This document shows positions 6,619-13,131 of a DNA stretch of 13,131 nucleotides, one piece after another (the first letter of the stretch is position 1; each line of letters opens with the position of its first letter). The position numbers were made by a program, and so were the translations under genes. This DNA is from Nonlabens sp. GTDB taxonomy: Bacteria > Bacteroidota > Bacteroidia > Flavobacteriales > Flavobacteriaceae. The stretch is taken from the NCBI GenBank assembly GCA_023301395.1, contig JALZUY010000148.1:1-13131 (forward strand), written 5' to 3'. Under the pieces are notes generated by a model that ran no database searches, had not been told where the DNA came from, and was given only the letters and a program-made list of their open reading frames with translations.

Positions 6619-7590
6619 CTAATCCTGTTTATAGAACACTTTAAACTCTGCGCCTATTCCATAATTGTCATGGCCGCTGCGCACTAATGAGGAATTAGGA
6701 TTGTAGTTTAAGTCAAACAGGACCCATTCTTTATTGTTATAAAATATGCGTCTTACCCATGTTTGTTTTCCCTCGATTTCTTTTGTGAATGGTAATAGTG
6801 GTCTGTAGGTTGTGGAGACTTTACGCATTCCACGTACAGTTTGTATTTCTCGATATTTTTTGGCCTTTATTAACTTTCCATCTGGTGTGGTGTATCCTAA
6901 AATTTGAATAGCTGCAAAAATCCCATTTTTAGGAACATTGATATTTAAGTGATCTATATCTAATTTAACAATCTCATCTGATTTTTCAGTAATTACATAG
7001 GTCATGCTAGGATAAAAAGAGCGGTAAGATGGTTTCCCATTTTCAACATCATAAAACATAACACGCACCATTGTGGAAAAAGCACGTAGTTTACCCTTTT
7101 TACTCACTTGACTTTCTTCTTTTACAATTGGAAATTGCAATTGAGAAATACGAGTAGGTTGATTGTCAATTCTATCAAATCGTACAGCAATTTCAGACTC
7201 TACAGTAGGTAACCAGCAATTAAAATAGTTGTCATGAGCAATAGATTTTTTCTTTTTCTTCTTGAATTTTCCATTAAGCTCAACAGTGAGCATTACCGCT
7301 TCCAGTTCGTCGGGCTGTTGTGTGAGGAATATTTCTGCTCCTACAGTGCCGGCTGCTACCGTTAAATCTTGATATCCTATGGACGATATAAATAGAGAAT
7401 CTACATCTTTGTACAGCTTTCGCGAAAAGCGGAATACACCACCATCGTCTGCAAATGTTCCTTTCCCATTTCCAAAACTAATAGTCGCAAATGGCACTCC
7501 TTTTTTAGAAGAAACATCTTTTATAGAGATGTCCTGTCCTGGAGCAATAAAAGATAGTAATAGTGTGCTAAGAAATAACCAGTTTTTCAT
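6619..7590 (-). CDS. Exported protein with CarboxypepD-regulatory-like domain
   Basis: A 323-aa protein with a signal peptide (1-19, WLFLSTLLLSFIAPGQ). A carboxypeptidase-D regulatory-like beta-sandwich follows (about 20-95), with the family pattern GVPFATISFGNGKGTFADDGG and ending SIGYQDLTV. The rest (about 120-323) is a conserved-looking beta-rich domain I do not recognise. A basic stretch with six consecutive lysines (110-115) separates the two parts. Such proteins are common in the Bacteroidetes envelope and resemble N-terminal segments of TonB-dependent receptors, but no barrel or plug follows, so this is a stand-alone periplasmic or outer-membrane protein. I chose ATG at 7590; the codon before it is TTG and would only add one residue. 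Its start overlaps the end of waaA by 23 bases, so the two are likely co-transcribed. Its reading frame contains one copy of the CGCTTTTCGCGAAAGC palindrome. Confidence 0.8.
   Translation of the reverse strand: MKNWLFLSTLLLSFIAPGQDISIKDVSSKKGVPFATISFGNGKGTFADDGGVFRFSRKLYKDVDSLFISSIGYQDLTVAAGTVGAEIFLTQQPDELEAVMLTVELNGKFKKKKKKSIAHDNYFNCWLPTVESEIAVRFDRIDNQPTRISQLQFPIVKEESQVSKKGKLRAFSTMVRVMFYDVENGKPSYRSFYPSMTYVITEKSDEIVKLDIDHLNINVPKNGIFAAIQILGYTTPDGKLIKAKKYREIQTVRGMRKVSTTYRPLLPFTKEIEGKQTWVRRIFYNNKEWVLFDLNYNPNSSLVRSGHDNYGIGAEFKVFYKQD
7416..7430. repeat. Intragenic TTTCGCGAAA palindrome, copy 1
   Basis: GCTTTCGCGAAAAGC has a 10-bp perfect core (TTTCGCGAAA) and one extra A compared with the other copies. 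On the coding (minus) strand it falls in the CarboxypepD-domain gene and encodes R-F-S-R-K (54-58), a different frame usage from copies 2 and 3. Confidence 0.7.
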
Positions 7591-8854
7591 CAATTTGTTT
7601 TAAATATTTTAGCACTTCTCGAGTAGCACCAGTGTTACTGTTGATCCAGTGTCCACAAATCATTCCAGTTTTATCTGTCAAATAATCATCTGTAAGTAAT
7701 TGATTCATAATTCCCATAAACTCTCCTGGAGTTGCTACAGAGAATAATCCACCTAAATCTTCTAATTTCCCAGCTTCGGGAAACTTCTTGTAATTCTTAC
7801 CTATAATAACGGGAACTCCATAGGTGGCTGCCTCAAGTATATTATGTAAGCCGTTATTTCCCATAGCGCCACCTACATAAGCTATGGTAGCATAGCTATA
7901 AACCTTAGTCAGTAAACCTATAGTATCAATAATTAAAGTATTTTTTTGTTCAAGAATGGCTATACTCTCAGTCGTTAAGATATTGTGATTGCGTTTTAAA
8001 GAAGACCATAAAACTATATCGTCATCTAGTGATGCAGTAAGTACTTTAATCTTATCATCATTAACTTCATGTGGTGCTATAATCACCTTACAATTTCCAG
8101 ATTCATAATTCTCTTTGAGCCACTCTTGTTGTACTGCAATATCTTCTGGCCAGCTACTACCTATAACGACACATTTTTTATTTCCTGTGAATTTCTCTAG
8201 AAAATCAAGCGTATTATCTCTTTCTATGAGTTGGCTTGCTCTATCAAACCTTGTATCACCACTGACGGTTGCATTTGTAAAGCCTAGATTATTTAAGTTT
8301 CTAAGGGAACTTTCATTTTGTAAAAAGAAATAATCAAAAGCCTTTAAAGATTTTTTCATCCAGCTTCCATACCATTTATGAAAGCTCATATTTTCTCTAA
8401 AAACACCACTTACCAGTATCGTTTTAGTATTGCGTGTTTGTAGTTCATTTAAGTAATTAGGCCAAAACTCATACTTAACCATTATAGCTAGTGATGGATT
8501 TATAATTTCTAAAAATTTTGAAGCATTAACAGAAGTGTCTAATGGAAGATAACAAACGGTATCTGCAAGTGGTGTGTTTTTTTTATTCTCATAACCACTT
8601 GGAGAAAAGAATGTTAGAATTATTTGATATTTTTCTTTGTTTAGCTTTTCCAGTATGGGAACCACTTGTTCATATTCTCCTAAACTTGCAACATGCACCC
8701 AAATCTTAGGAACAGTTTTCTTGATATTCTGATCTAGAATATCCCAAATCATTGCTCGACCTTTGGAACCTAGTTTTAATTTTTCATTAAAAATTCCAGC
8801 CACTGGTAAAAGCACTTTGGCACAAGTAGTAAGACAATTATATATAAACTTCAA
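7568..8854 (-). CDS. waaA: 3-deoxy-D-manno-octulosonic acid (Kdo) transferase
   Basis: GT-B glycosyltransferase (GT30) that adds Kdo from CMP-Kdo to lipid A precursor at the inner membrane; 428 aa against 425 in E. coli. An N-terminal hydrophobic anchor (about 4-22) is followed by VHVASLGEYEQ with the catalytic base E60, KYEFWPN (127-133), SGDTRFDR (198-205), GSSWPED (232-238), PHE (261-263), and the CMP-Kdo-binding region HNILEAATYGVPVIIG (337-352). The start is TTG: the codon immediately upstream is an in-frame TGA, and the next Met (35) would remove the membrane anchor that the family carries. It overlaps the next gene on the strand by 23 bases and is divergent from a sugar aminotransferase, a neighbourhood consistent with LPS or surface glycan synthesis. 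Confidence 0.94.
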   Translation of the reverse strand: MKFIYNCLTTCAKVLLPVAGIFNEKLKLGSKGRAMIWDILDQNIKKTVPKIWVHVASLGEYEQVVPILEKLNKEKYQIILTFFSPSGYENKKNTPLADTVCYLPLDTSVNASKFLEIINPSLAIMVKYEFWPNYLNELQTRNTKTILVSGVFRENMSFHKWYGSWMKKSLKAFDYFFLQNESSLRNLNNLGFTNATVSGDTRFDRASQLIERDNTLDFLEKFTGNKKCVVIGSSWPEDIAVQQEWLKENYESGNCKVIIAPHEVNDDKIKVLTASLDDDIVLWSSLKRNHNILTTESIAILEQKNTLIIDTIGLLTKVYSYATIAYVGGAMGNNGLHNILEAATYGVPVIIGKNYKKFPEAGKLEDLGGLFSVATPGEFMGIMNQLLTDDYLTDKTGMICGHWINSNTGATREVLKYLKQIDEKLVIS

Positions 8855-8870
8855 TCAGTAAGGTTTTAAT

Positions 8871-8878
8871 CAAAAATA
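8871..8878 (-). promoter_or_regulatory. Putative -7 element for waaA
   Basis: The minus strand reads TATTTTTG, a match to TAnnTTTG, giving a leader of about 12 bases before the TTG start of waaA. No TTG is seen at the -33 distance. Confidence 0.4.
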
Positions 8879-8893
8879 GTATAAAAATAACGC

Positions 8894-8966
8894 TTGGGCA
8901 TTGCGGTCATTATTACGTATTTTTACAATAAAGGTTGCAATACTCGCAATACTAAAAATACTTTTC
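8894..8966 (+). promoter_or_regulatory. Two candidate promoters for the DegT-family aminotransferase gene
   Basis: Candidate one is TTG 8894-8896, 21-base spacer, TATTTTTA 8918-8925, giving a leader near 40 bases. Candidate two is TTG 8935-8937, 21-base spacer, TACTTTTC 8959-8966, giving an almost leaderless mRNA. Each -7 box has one mismatch to TAnnTTTG. I cannot decide between them. Confidence 0.3.
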
Positions 8967-8969
8967 CAA

Positions 8970-10103
8970 ATGCGTAAAATACAGATGGTTGACCTTAAAG
9001 GTCAGTACGAGAAAATAAAAGATCAAGTTAATACAGGCGTGATGAGCGTTATAGAATCTACCGCTTTCATTAATGGTCCTGAGGTTCATTCATTTCAAAA
9101 AGAGTTAGAAAGTTATTTAGGTGTAAAACACGTTATCCCATGTGCAAATGGGACTGATGCGTTACAAATCGCAATGATGGGTTTAGGATTAAAGCCTGGT
9201 GATGAAGTTATCACTACTAATTTTACCTTTGCAGCAACCGTAGAAGTAATTGCATTATTGAATCTTACTCCAGTGCTAGTTGATGTAAATCCGTTTGATT
9301 TTAACATCGATACTGAGGCAGTTAGAAAAGCCATTACTCCTAAAACTAAAGCGATTGTACCGGTTCATCTTTTTGGGCTTGCTGCAAACATGGATGAAAT
9401 CATGGCAATTGCCAAAGAGCACGATTTATTTGTCATAGAAGATAACGCGCAAGGAATAGGATCTAATTACATGCACAGTGATGGTTCAAAAGCAAAAACT
9501 GGAACCATAGGTCATGTAGGAACTACTTCATTTTTCCCATCTAAGAACTTAGGTTGCTATGGTGATGGTGGAGCGATTTTCACAAATGATGATGACCTTG
9601 CACATACCATAAGAGGTGTTGTGAATCACGGTATGTATGAACGTTATCACCATGATGTAGTAGGTGTAAACTCACGTTTAGATTCTATGCAAGCAACCGT
9701 TTTAAGAGCAAAACTACCTCATTTAGATACTTATAATAATGCGCGTAGAGATGCCGCAAGAAAATATACAGCAGCATTTGCTAGCAACACAAAAATTATC
9801 ACACCGCTAGTTTGTGATAATTGTGATTGCCACGTATTTCATCAATACACATTGGTAATTAAGGATGCAAACCGTGACGAGCTGGTAAAACATTTACAAT
9901 CAAATGACATTCCATGTGGTGTTTATTATCCTATACCATTGCACCTTCAAAAAGCATATGCAGACGAGCGATACAATGAAGATGATTTCAAGGTAACTAA
10001 TCAACTTGTTAAAGAATGTATCTCATTACCTATGCACACAGAGCTGGATGATGAGCAAATCAAGTTTATTACAGATCATGTTTTAGAGTTTGTGAATCGA
10101 TAA
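8970..10103 (+). CDS. DegT/DnrJ/EryC1/StrS-family PLP-dependent sugar aminotransferase
   Basis: A 377-aa fold-type I PLP enzyme that transfers an amino group from Glu to a keto sugar nucleotide. Family marks: MVDLKGQYEKIKDQV at the N-terminus, ANGTDALQIA (59-68; phosphate binding), IEDNAQGIG (156-164; D158 contacts the PLP nitrogen), the PLP lysine K192 in FFPSKNLGCYGDGGA, NSRLDSMQA after residue 225, and CGVYYPIPLHLQKAY near the C-terminus. The overall pattern is closest to the WbpE/WlbC type (UDP-2-acetamido-3-oxo-glucuronate aminotransferase), but the substrate cannot be fixed from sequence reading. I chose ATG at 8970; an in-frame TTG at 8901 would add 23 hydrophobic residues unlike the family. 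It is divergent from waaA, which suggests O-antigen or surface polysaccharide synthesis. Confidence 0.92.
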   Translation: MRKIQMVDLKGQYEKIKDQVNTGVMSVIESTAFINGPEVHSFQKELESYLGVKHVIPCANGTDALQIAMMGLGLKPGDEVITTNFTFAATVEVIALLNLTPVLVDVNPFDFNIDTEAVRKAITPKTKAIVPVHLFGLAANMDEIMAIAKEHDLFVIEDNAQGIGSNYMHSDGSKAKTGTIGHVGTTSFFPSKNLGCYGDGGAIFTNDDDLAHTIRGVVNHGMYERYHHDVVGVNSRLDSMQATVLRAKLPHLDTYNNARRDAARKYTAAFASNTKIITPLVCDNCDCHVFHQYTLVIKDANRDELVKHLQSNDIPCGVYYPIPLHLQKAYADERYNEDDFKVTNQLVKECISLPMHTELDDEQIKFITDHVLEFVNR

Positions 10104-10136
10104 TTTTTAGGTCTGATAATTGATAATACAACCACT

Positions 10137-11255
10137 ATGAAAGCAATTTTAAACATTCTTTTTATAGTGGTTTTTTTGTGCTCTGCTTCCGCGAAAGCGC
10201 AATCACAAACAGCCACTTGCTATTTTATAAATGCGCAAAGTGGATTGAACCTTAGAGAAGGACCTAGTGTAAACCACAAAGTGATTGAAAAATTACCATA
10301 TGGTGCACAGGTGAAAGTCATAGAAAATGTGTCGTCTATAGGTAAGGAGTTTGTGATGGATAATGGCGAGAAACTATATGGAAATTGGGTACAGGTAGAG
10401 CCTACTTTTAATAATGATTCAGATTATTATGGCAACTCAAGAACCTATTTATTTAATGCATACTTAACGCAGCATTTAAAAACTATTCCGTCACAGAGTT
10501 TATACAATTTTGAGGAAATGGTAAACGTGTCTGCACACGATGATTATAAAATGATCTCTGGTGTTTCTTCTCGTAGAGATATGTATGAGATTGGTCAACA
10601 ATGTGATGTGCGTTATGAATATAATCCAGCAGCAAAAGAAGTTCTCAAGAACATCATTCAGTTTGAGATAGTTGATAAAGAAGACTATATCAATCAAAAG
10701 ATCATAGGAAATTATGAAATTGATACTTCCTGGCAACCTGAGAAATTCAAATTAAAATATGAATACAGACCAGTAGAGTGGGAACAATATTACTTGCCGT
10801 TAAATGGTGGTAAAGATTCTATTTTAATAAAAGATAACACAGGTGAATGGGCTTCTAAAACGGAATATTATGGACAGATTGATGAATTAGATAGTTATTT
10901 AATATCAGGTTTTGCTGAAGATGCAGAGGTAATTATGGTCAATCGCACTAATGGAAAAAGAACAATGTTGTCAAGTGGCTTTCCTGAAATTTCACCACGT
11001 GGTGAGTACTTAATTAGTGAGTATTTTAATGTGTTTGCAAATACGACTCAATTCACGATTAGAGAATTTGATGTGGAGACCATACCTCAAGATTATTTTA
11101 TAAGTTTTACGAGTTGGATTCCTGCAGGAGAATTTTTCTGGATTAGTGAGAATCAATTTATAATGGGCGTTTTGCCTATGGATAGCCTTTTTAGAAACTC
11201 AAATTCGAGTAGTTTGTCTAAAGTTATATATCTAAAAGTAACGATCCAGTTTTAA
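10137..11255 (+). CDS. Exported SH3b-domain protein, paralogue A
   Basis: A 372-aa protein with a signal peptide (1-21; cleavage likely after A-S-A-K-A) and no lipobox Cys after the cleavage point. Residues about 28-112 form a bacterial SH3 domain: CYFINAQSGLNLREGPS, then KVIEKLPYGAQVKVI, with GNWVQV and YLFNAYL closing the fold. SH3b domains of this kind usually bind peptidoglycan or cell-wall peptides. The remaining 250 residues are beta-rich and unrecognised, ending with SWIPAGEFFWISENQFIMG. The gene is a full-length paralogue of the next one and ends one base before it, so the two form an operon. It follows the aminotransferase by 33 bases with no visible terminator. The last part of the signal peptide is encoded by a palindromic repeat copy. 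Confidence 0.85.
   Translation: MKAILNILFIVVFLCSASAKAQSQTATCYFINAQSGLNLREGPSVNHKVIEKLPYGAQVKVIENVSSIGKEFVMDNGEKLYGNWVQVEPTFNNDSDYYGNSRTYLFNAYLTQHLKTIPSQSLYNFEEMVNVSAHDDYKMISGVSSRRDMYEIGQQCDVRYEYNPAAKEVLKNIIQFEIVDKEDYINQKIIGNYEIDTSWQPEKFKLKYEYRPVEWEQYYLPLNGGKDSILIKDNTGEWASKTEYYGQIDELDSYLISGFAEDAEVIMVNRTNGKRTMLSSGFPEISPRGEYLISEYFNVFANTTQFTIREFDVETIPQDYFISFTSWIPAGEFFWISENQFIMGVLPMDSLFRNSNSSSLSKVIYLKVTIQF
10185..10198. repeat. Intragenic GCTTTCGCGAAAGC palindrome, copy 2
   Basis: GCTTCCGCGAAAGC differs by one base (T to C) from the perfect palindrome. It encodes A17-S-A-K-A21, exactly the end of the signal peptide of SH3b paralogue A. Confidence 0.75.
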
Positions 11256-11256
11256 C

Positions 11257-12429
11257 ATGAGATTATTATTTATAACAGTTTTAATTTTCAATTACGCTTT
11301 CGCGAAAGCGGAAACCGTACCATCATACGATAAAGAATGTATCTATGTTATCGCAAAAAGCGGTTTAAATATGCGCGATACTGCTGGACCAGAAGGAAAA
11401 GTGATCACAAAATTCCCATACGGTACAAAGCTAGATTGGTCGCCACCAGGTTCAAATGATGTCAAAACATTTGTGTTAGATAATGGCGAGAAATTAGAAG
11501 GCTACTGGGTAAAAGTATGGAAAAGTGTTCCTTATGAAGATTTAAAAGGTAATCAAGGTGGCTATGTTTTTAGTGCTTATTTGAGTTATCATTTAGAAGA
11601 CTTGCCACTGTCATCATTATATCTTTTTAATGGCTTTAGTTATATGGATTCTAACTATGAAGATTTTTATAGTGCAAATTATCAAGTAAATGAAGAAACC
11701 TATAATTACAGCGCTTATATAGACTGTTATCCACGTTATCAAAAACATGTGGAGCCGCTAAGTGTAAATAATAGAATGGAGTCTGAATATGGAGATGATG
11801 CTGTAGCATTTTTAAAGTCTAAGATTAAAATAGAAGTGGTTGAATTAAAAGATGTGATAACTAAAAGGAAGTCATCAACGTATGATATAGACTATTCTAA
11901 TAAGCCAGAATACATTTATACTGAAGGTAATGTTGATGATGGCGGCTGGTTCAAGTTTGATTTACCACTTAAAAATGGTGCAATAAAAATCATAAAACCG
12001 TGGCTGGGTGAGTTCTCTTATAATCACAATTATCTAGGTAAAATTGAGGTGCTAAATCTATATATACTTTATGCAGATTTTGAAGGAAGAGAATATTATG
12101 GAATTGATATGGATACTGGAGAGAAAAAACAGGTGCATCTAAATATTTCTCCACAATCTGATTACTCTGTTGAATTTGGACATTTCTATATGGAAACAGG
12201 TGCGCAACTAGAAATCAAATATTTAGATAAAAATCTAGAACTGCAAAAGTACCTCAGCATCAATTTTCAGTCTTGGGAAATTGACGAAGACTTAAGTAGC
12301 TCTTTCTGGATTTCTGATAAAGAAATGATCTTAAAAGTACATCTTATAGATAGTGCAGTCTCTGGAAATTATTATGATGATCGCAAAGAAGAGCACAGCT
12401 GGCAATATTTGAAACTTACGATTCTGTAG
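11257..12429 (+). CDS. Exported SH3b-domain protein, paralogue B
   Basis: A 390-aa protein built like its upstream neighbour: signal peptide (1-18; NYAFAKA, cleavage before ETVPSY), then an SH3b domain (about 28-112: CIYVIAKSGLNMRD, KVITKFPYGTKL, FVLDNGEKLEGYWVKV, YVFSAYLSYHL). A long beta-rich C-terminal part ends QKYLSINFQSW and SSFWISDKEMIL, matching paralogue A. The two share landmarks over their whole length but are well diverged, so the duplication is old. The ATG comes one base after the stop of paralogue A, consistent with translational coupling. No catalytic motif is visible. The role is unknown; the SH3b domain suggests contact with the cell wall or a periplasmic partner. Confidence 0.85.
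   Translation: MRLLFITVLIFNYAFAKAETVPSYDKECIYVIAKSGLNMRDTAGPEGKVITKFPYGTKLDWSPPGSNDVKTFVLDNGEKLEGYWVKVWKSVPYEDLKGNQGGYVFSAYLSYHLEDLPLSSLYLFNGFSYMDSNYEDFYSANYQVNEETYNYSAYIDCYPRYQKHVEPLSVNNRMESEYGDDAVAFLKSKIKIEVVELKDVITKRKSSTYDIDYSNKPEYIYTEGNVDDGGWFKFDLPLKNGAIKIIKPWLGEFSYNHNYLGKIEVLNLYILYADFEGREYYGIDMDTGEKKQVHLNISPQSDYSVEFGHFYMETGAQLEIKYLDKNLELQKYLSINFQSWEIDEDLSSSFWISDKEMILKVHLIDSAVSGNYYDDRKEEHSWQYLKLTIL
11295..11310. repeat. Intragenic palindrome, copy 3 (perfect)
   Basis: CGCTTTCGCGAAAGCG is a perfect 16-bp palindrome and the most complete copy in the window. It encodes A14-F-A-K-A18, the signal-peptidase end of SH3b paralogue B. Confidence 0.85.
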
Positions 12430-12477
12430 TTGTTTTAAAATAGCATTTTCATAACTTCACGATTCAAATGATTAGTT

Positions 12478-13131
12478 ATGAAATTCAAATTTACTTTCCT
12501 TTTATTATTAACGGTATTTATAACCGTTGCTCAAGACGTGACAACTTACATTCACGCTGGACATTTACTAGATAGTAAAAAAGGAAAATGGCAAGATCAA
12601 ATGACCATCACTGTGGTGAATAATCGCATTTCCAAAGTAGAAAAAGGTTTTAAAGACATCCCAGAAAATGGAGAATATATAGACCTAAAAGGTAAATGGG
12701 TCATGCCTGGATTTACAGACATGCACGTTCATATGGAGACAGAATACAATCCACATGCTTATGTGACCAAATATGTAGATGATCCAGCAGATGTTGCTTA
12801 CAGTTCCGTAAAATATGCTGAGATAACGTTAATGTCTGGTTTTACAACCGTAAGAGACCTAGGTGGTAGCGGTATTAATATCTCGTTGCGTGATGCGGTA
12901 AATAAAGGTAGAGTAGTAGGTCCTAGAATATTTACCGCAGGAAAATCTATCGCAACAACCGGTGGACATGCAGATCCTACTAACGGAAGCAACCAAGCGC
13001 TTATGGGAAATCCTGGTCCACGTGAAGGTGTAGCAAATAGCCCAGCCGAAGGTAGAGCAGCAGTAAGACACCGATATAAAAACGGAGCAGATTGTATTAA
13101 AATCACTGCAACTGGTGGCGTGTTGAGTGTT
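12478..13131 (+). CDS. Exported metal-dependent amidohydrolase (partial, runs off the right edge)
   Basis: The first 218 codons of an amidohydrolase-superfamily enzyme, open to the last base of the window. Signal peptide about 1-19 (KFTFLLLLTVFITVAQ). A small N-terminal beta domain (about 22-75) leads into VMPGFTDMHVHME, where H83 and H85 are the first metal ligands. GFTTVRDLGG (121-130) and K208 in CIKITATGG, the site usually carboxylated to bridge two metals, follow. The pattern fits the imidazolonepropionase-like/Xaa-Pro-type exported amidohydrolases common in Flavobacteria; the substrate cannot be told. The remaining His and Asp ligands lie beyond the window. The ATG start is supported by the signal peptide. 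It lies 48 bases after paralogue B on the same strand, with no clear promoter or terminator between. Confidence 0.9.
   Translation, partial: MKFKFTFLLLLTVFITVAQDVTTYIHAGHLLDSKKGKWQDQMTITVVNNRISKVEKGFKDIPENGEYIDLKGKWVMPGFTDMHVHMETEYNPHAYVTKYVDDPADVAYSSVKYAEITLMSGFTTVRDLGGSGINISLRDAVNKGRVVGPRIFTAGKSIATTGGHADPTNGSNQALMGNPGPREGVANSPAEGRAAVRHRYKNGADCIKITATGGVLSV

Noticed and set aside
8901..8969. In-frame TTG-started extension of the aminotransferase by 23 hydrophobic residues
   Set aside because: The extension lies over the promoter-like elements, is unlike the family N-terminus, and an ATG at 8970 matches the expected start (MRKIQMVDLKGQY).
10137..12429. Lipoprotein status of the two SH3b proteins
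   Set aside because: The only early Cys in paralogue A (C15) lies inside the hydrophobic core without a lipobox and paralogue B has none; both have standard A-x-A signal peptidase I sites.
12798..13106. Open frames on the minus strand inside the amidohydrolase gene (also 12859-13071)
   Set aside because: They lie antisense to a clear amidohydrolase with metal motifs; their low-complexity Pro/Ser-rich products look like shadow translations.

Overview
The window is from a low-GC member of the Bacteroidetes, most likely a marine Flavobacteriaceae. The evidence is TAnnTTTG-type -7 promoter elements, little use of Shine-Dalgarno sites, a Bacteroidetes-style XRE-S24 repressor in place of classical LexA, CarboxypepD-regulatory and SH3b exported proteins, and a recurring intragenic palindrome (GCTTTCGCGAAAGC). 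From memory that palindrome is common in Nonlabens/Dokdonia-type genomes; the genus is an inference only.

Bases 160-6558 form a DNA-damage (SOS-like) mutagenesis locus built around one divergent control region (5662-5793). Rightward lies a self-cleavable XRE-S24 repressor. Leftward lies a four-gene series: an SRAP/YedK-HMCES abasic-site protein, an unrecognised 93-aa protein, a catalytically complete Y-family polymerase (dinB), and a 1011-aa DnaE-type polymerase of error-prone size with a degenerate PHP site and a TTG start. The control region carries four clear and one degenerate copies of a GGAA-N3-TTCC-like dyad. These overlap or abut both divergent promoters, and the repressor promoter appears to give a leaderless mRNA. 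The likely circuit is: damage leads to RecA-assisted cleavage of the repressor at Ala-Gly, release of the dyads, and expression of the translesion polymerases plus abasic-site protection. A strong intrinsic terminator between the 93-aa gene and dinB, with an alternative hairpin and a degenerate dyad just after it, suggests the polymerase half is controlled separately.

Bases 6619-10103 concern the cell envelope. A waaA (Kdo transferase, TTG start) gene overlaps a secreted CarboxypepD-regulatory-domain protein by 23 bases. A DegT/WecE-type PLP sugar aminotransferase is divergent to them.

Bases 10137-12429 hold two tandem full-length paralogues, both exported proteins with an N-terminal bacterial SH3 domain, one base apart. 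Both signal peptides end in a copy of the palindrome, which in this reading frame encodes A-x-A-K-A and so supplies the signal peptidase site. The window closes with the first 218 codons of an exported metal-dependent amidohydrolase (12478 to the edge). No rRNA, tRNA, CRISPR array or insertion sequence was seen, and no gene-free stretch exceeds 160 bases.
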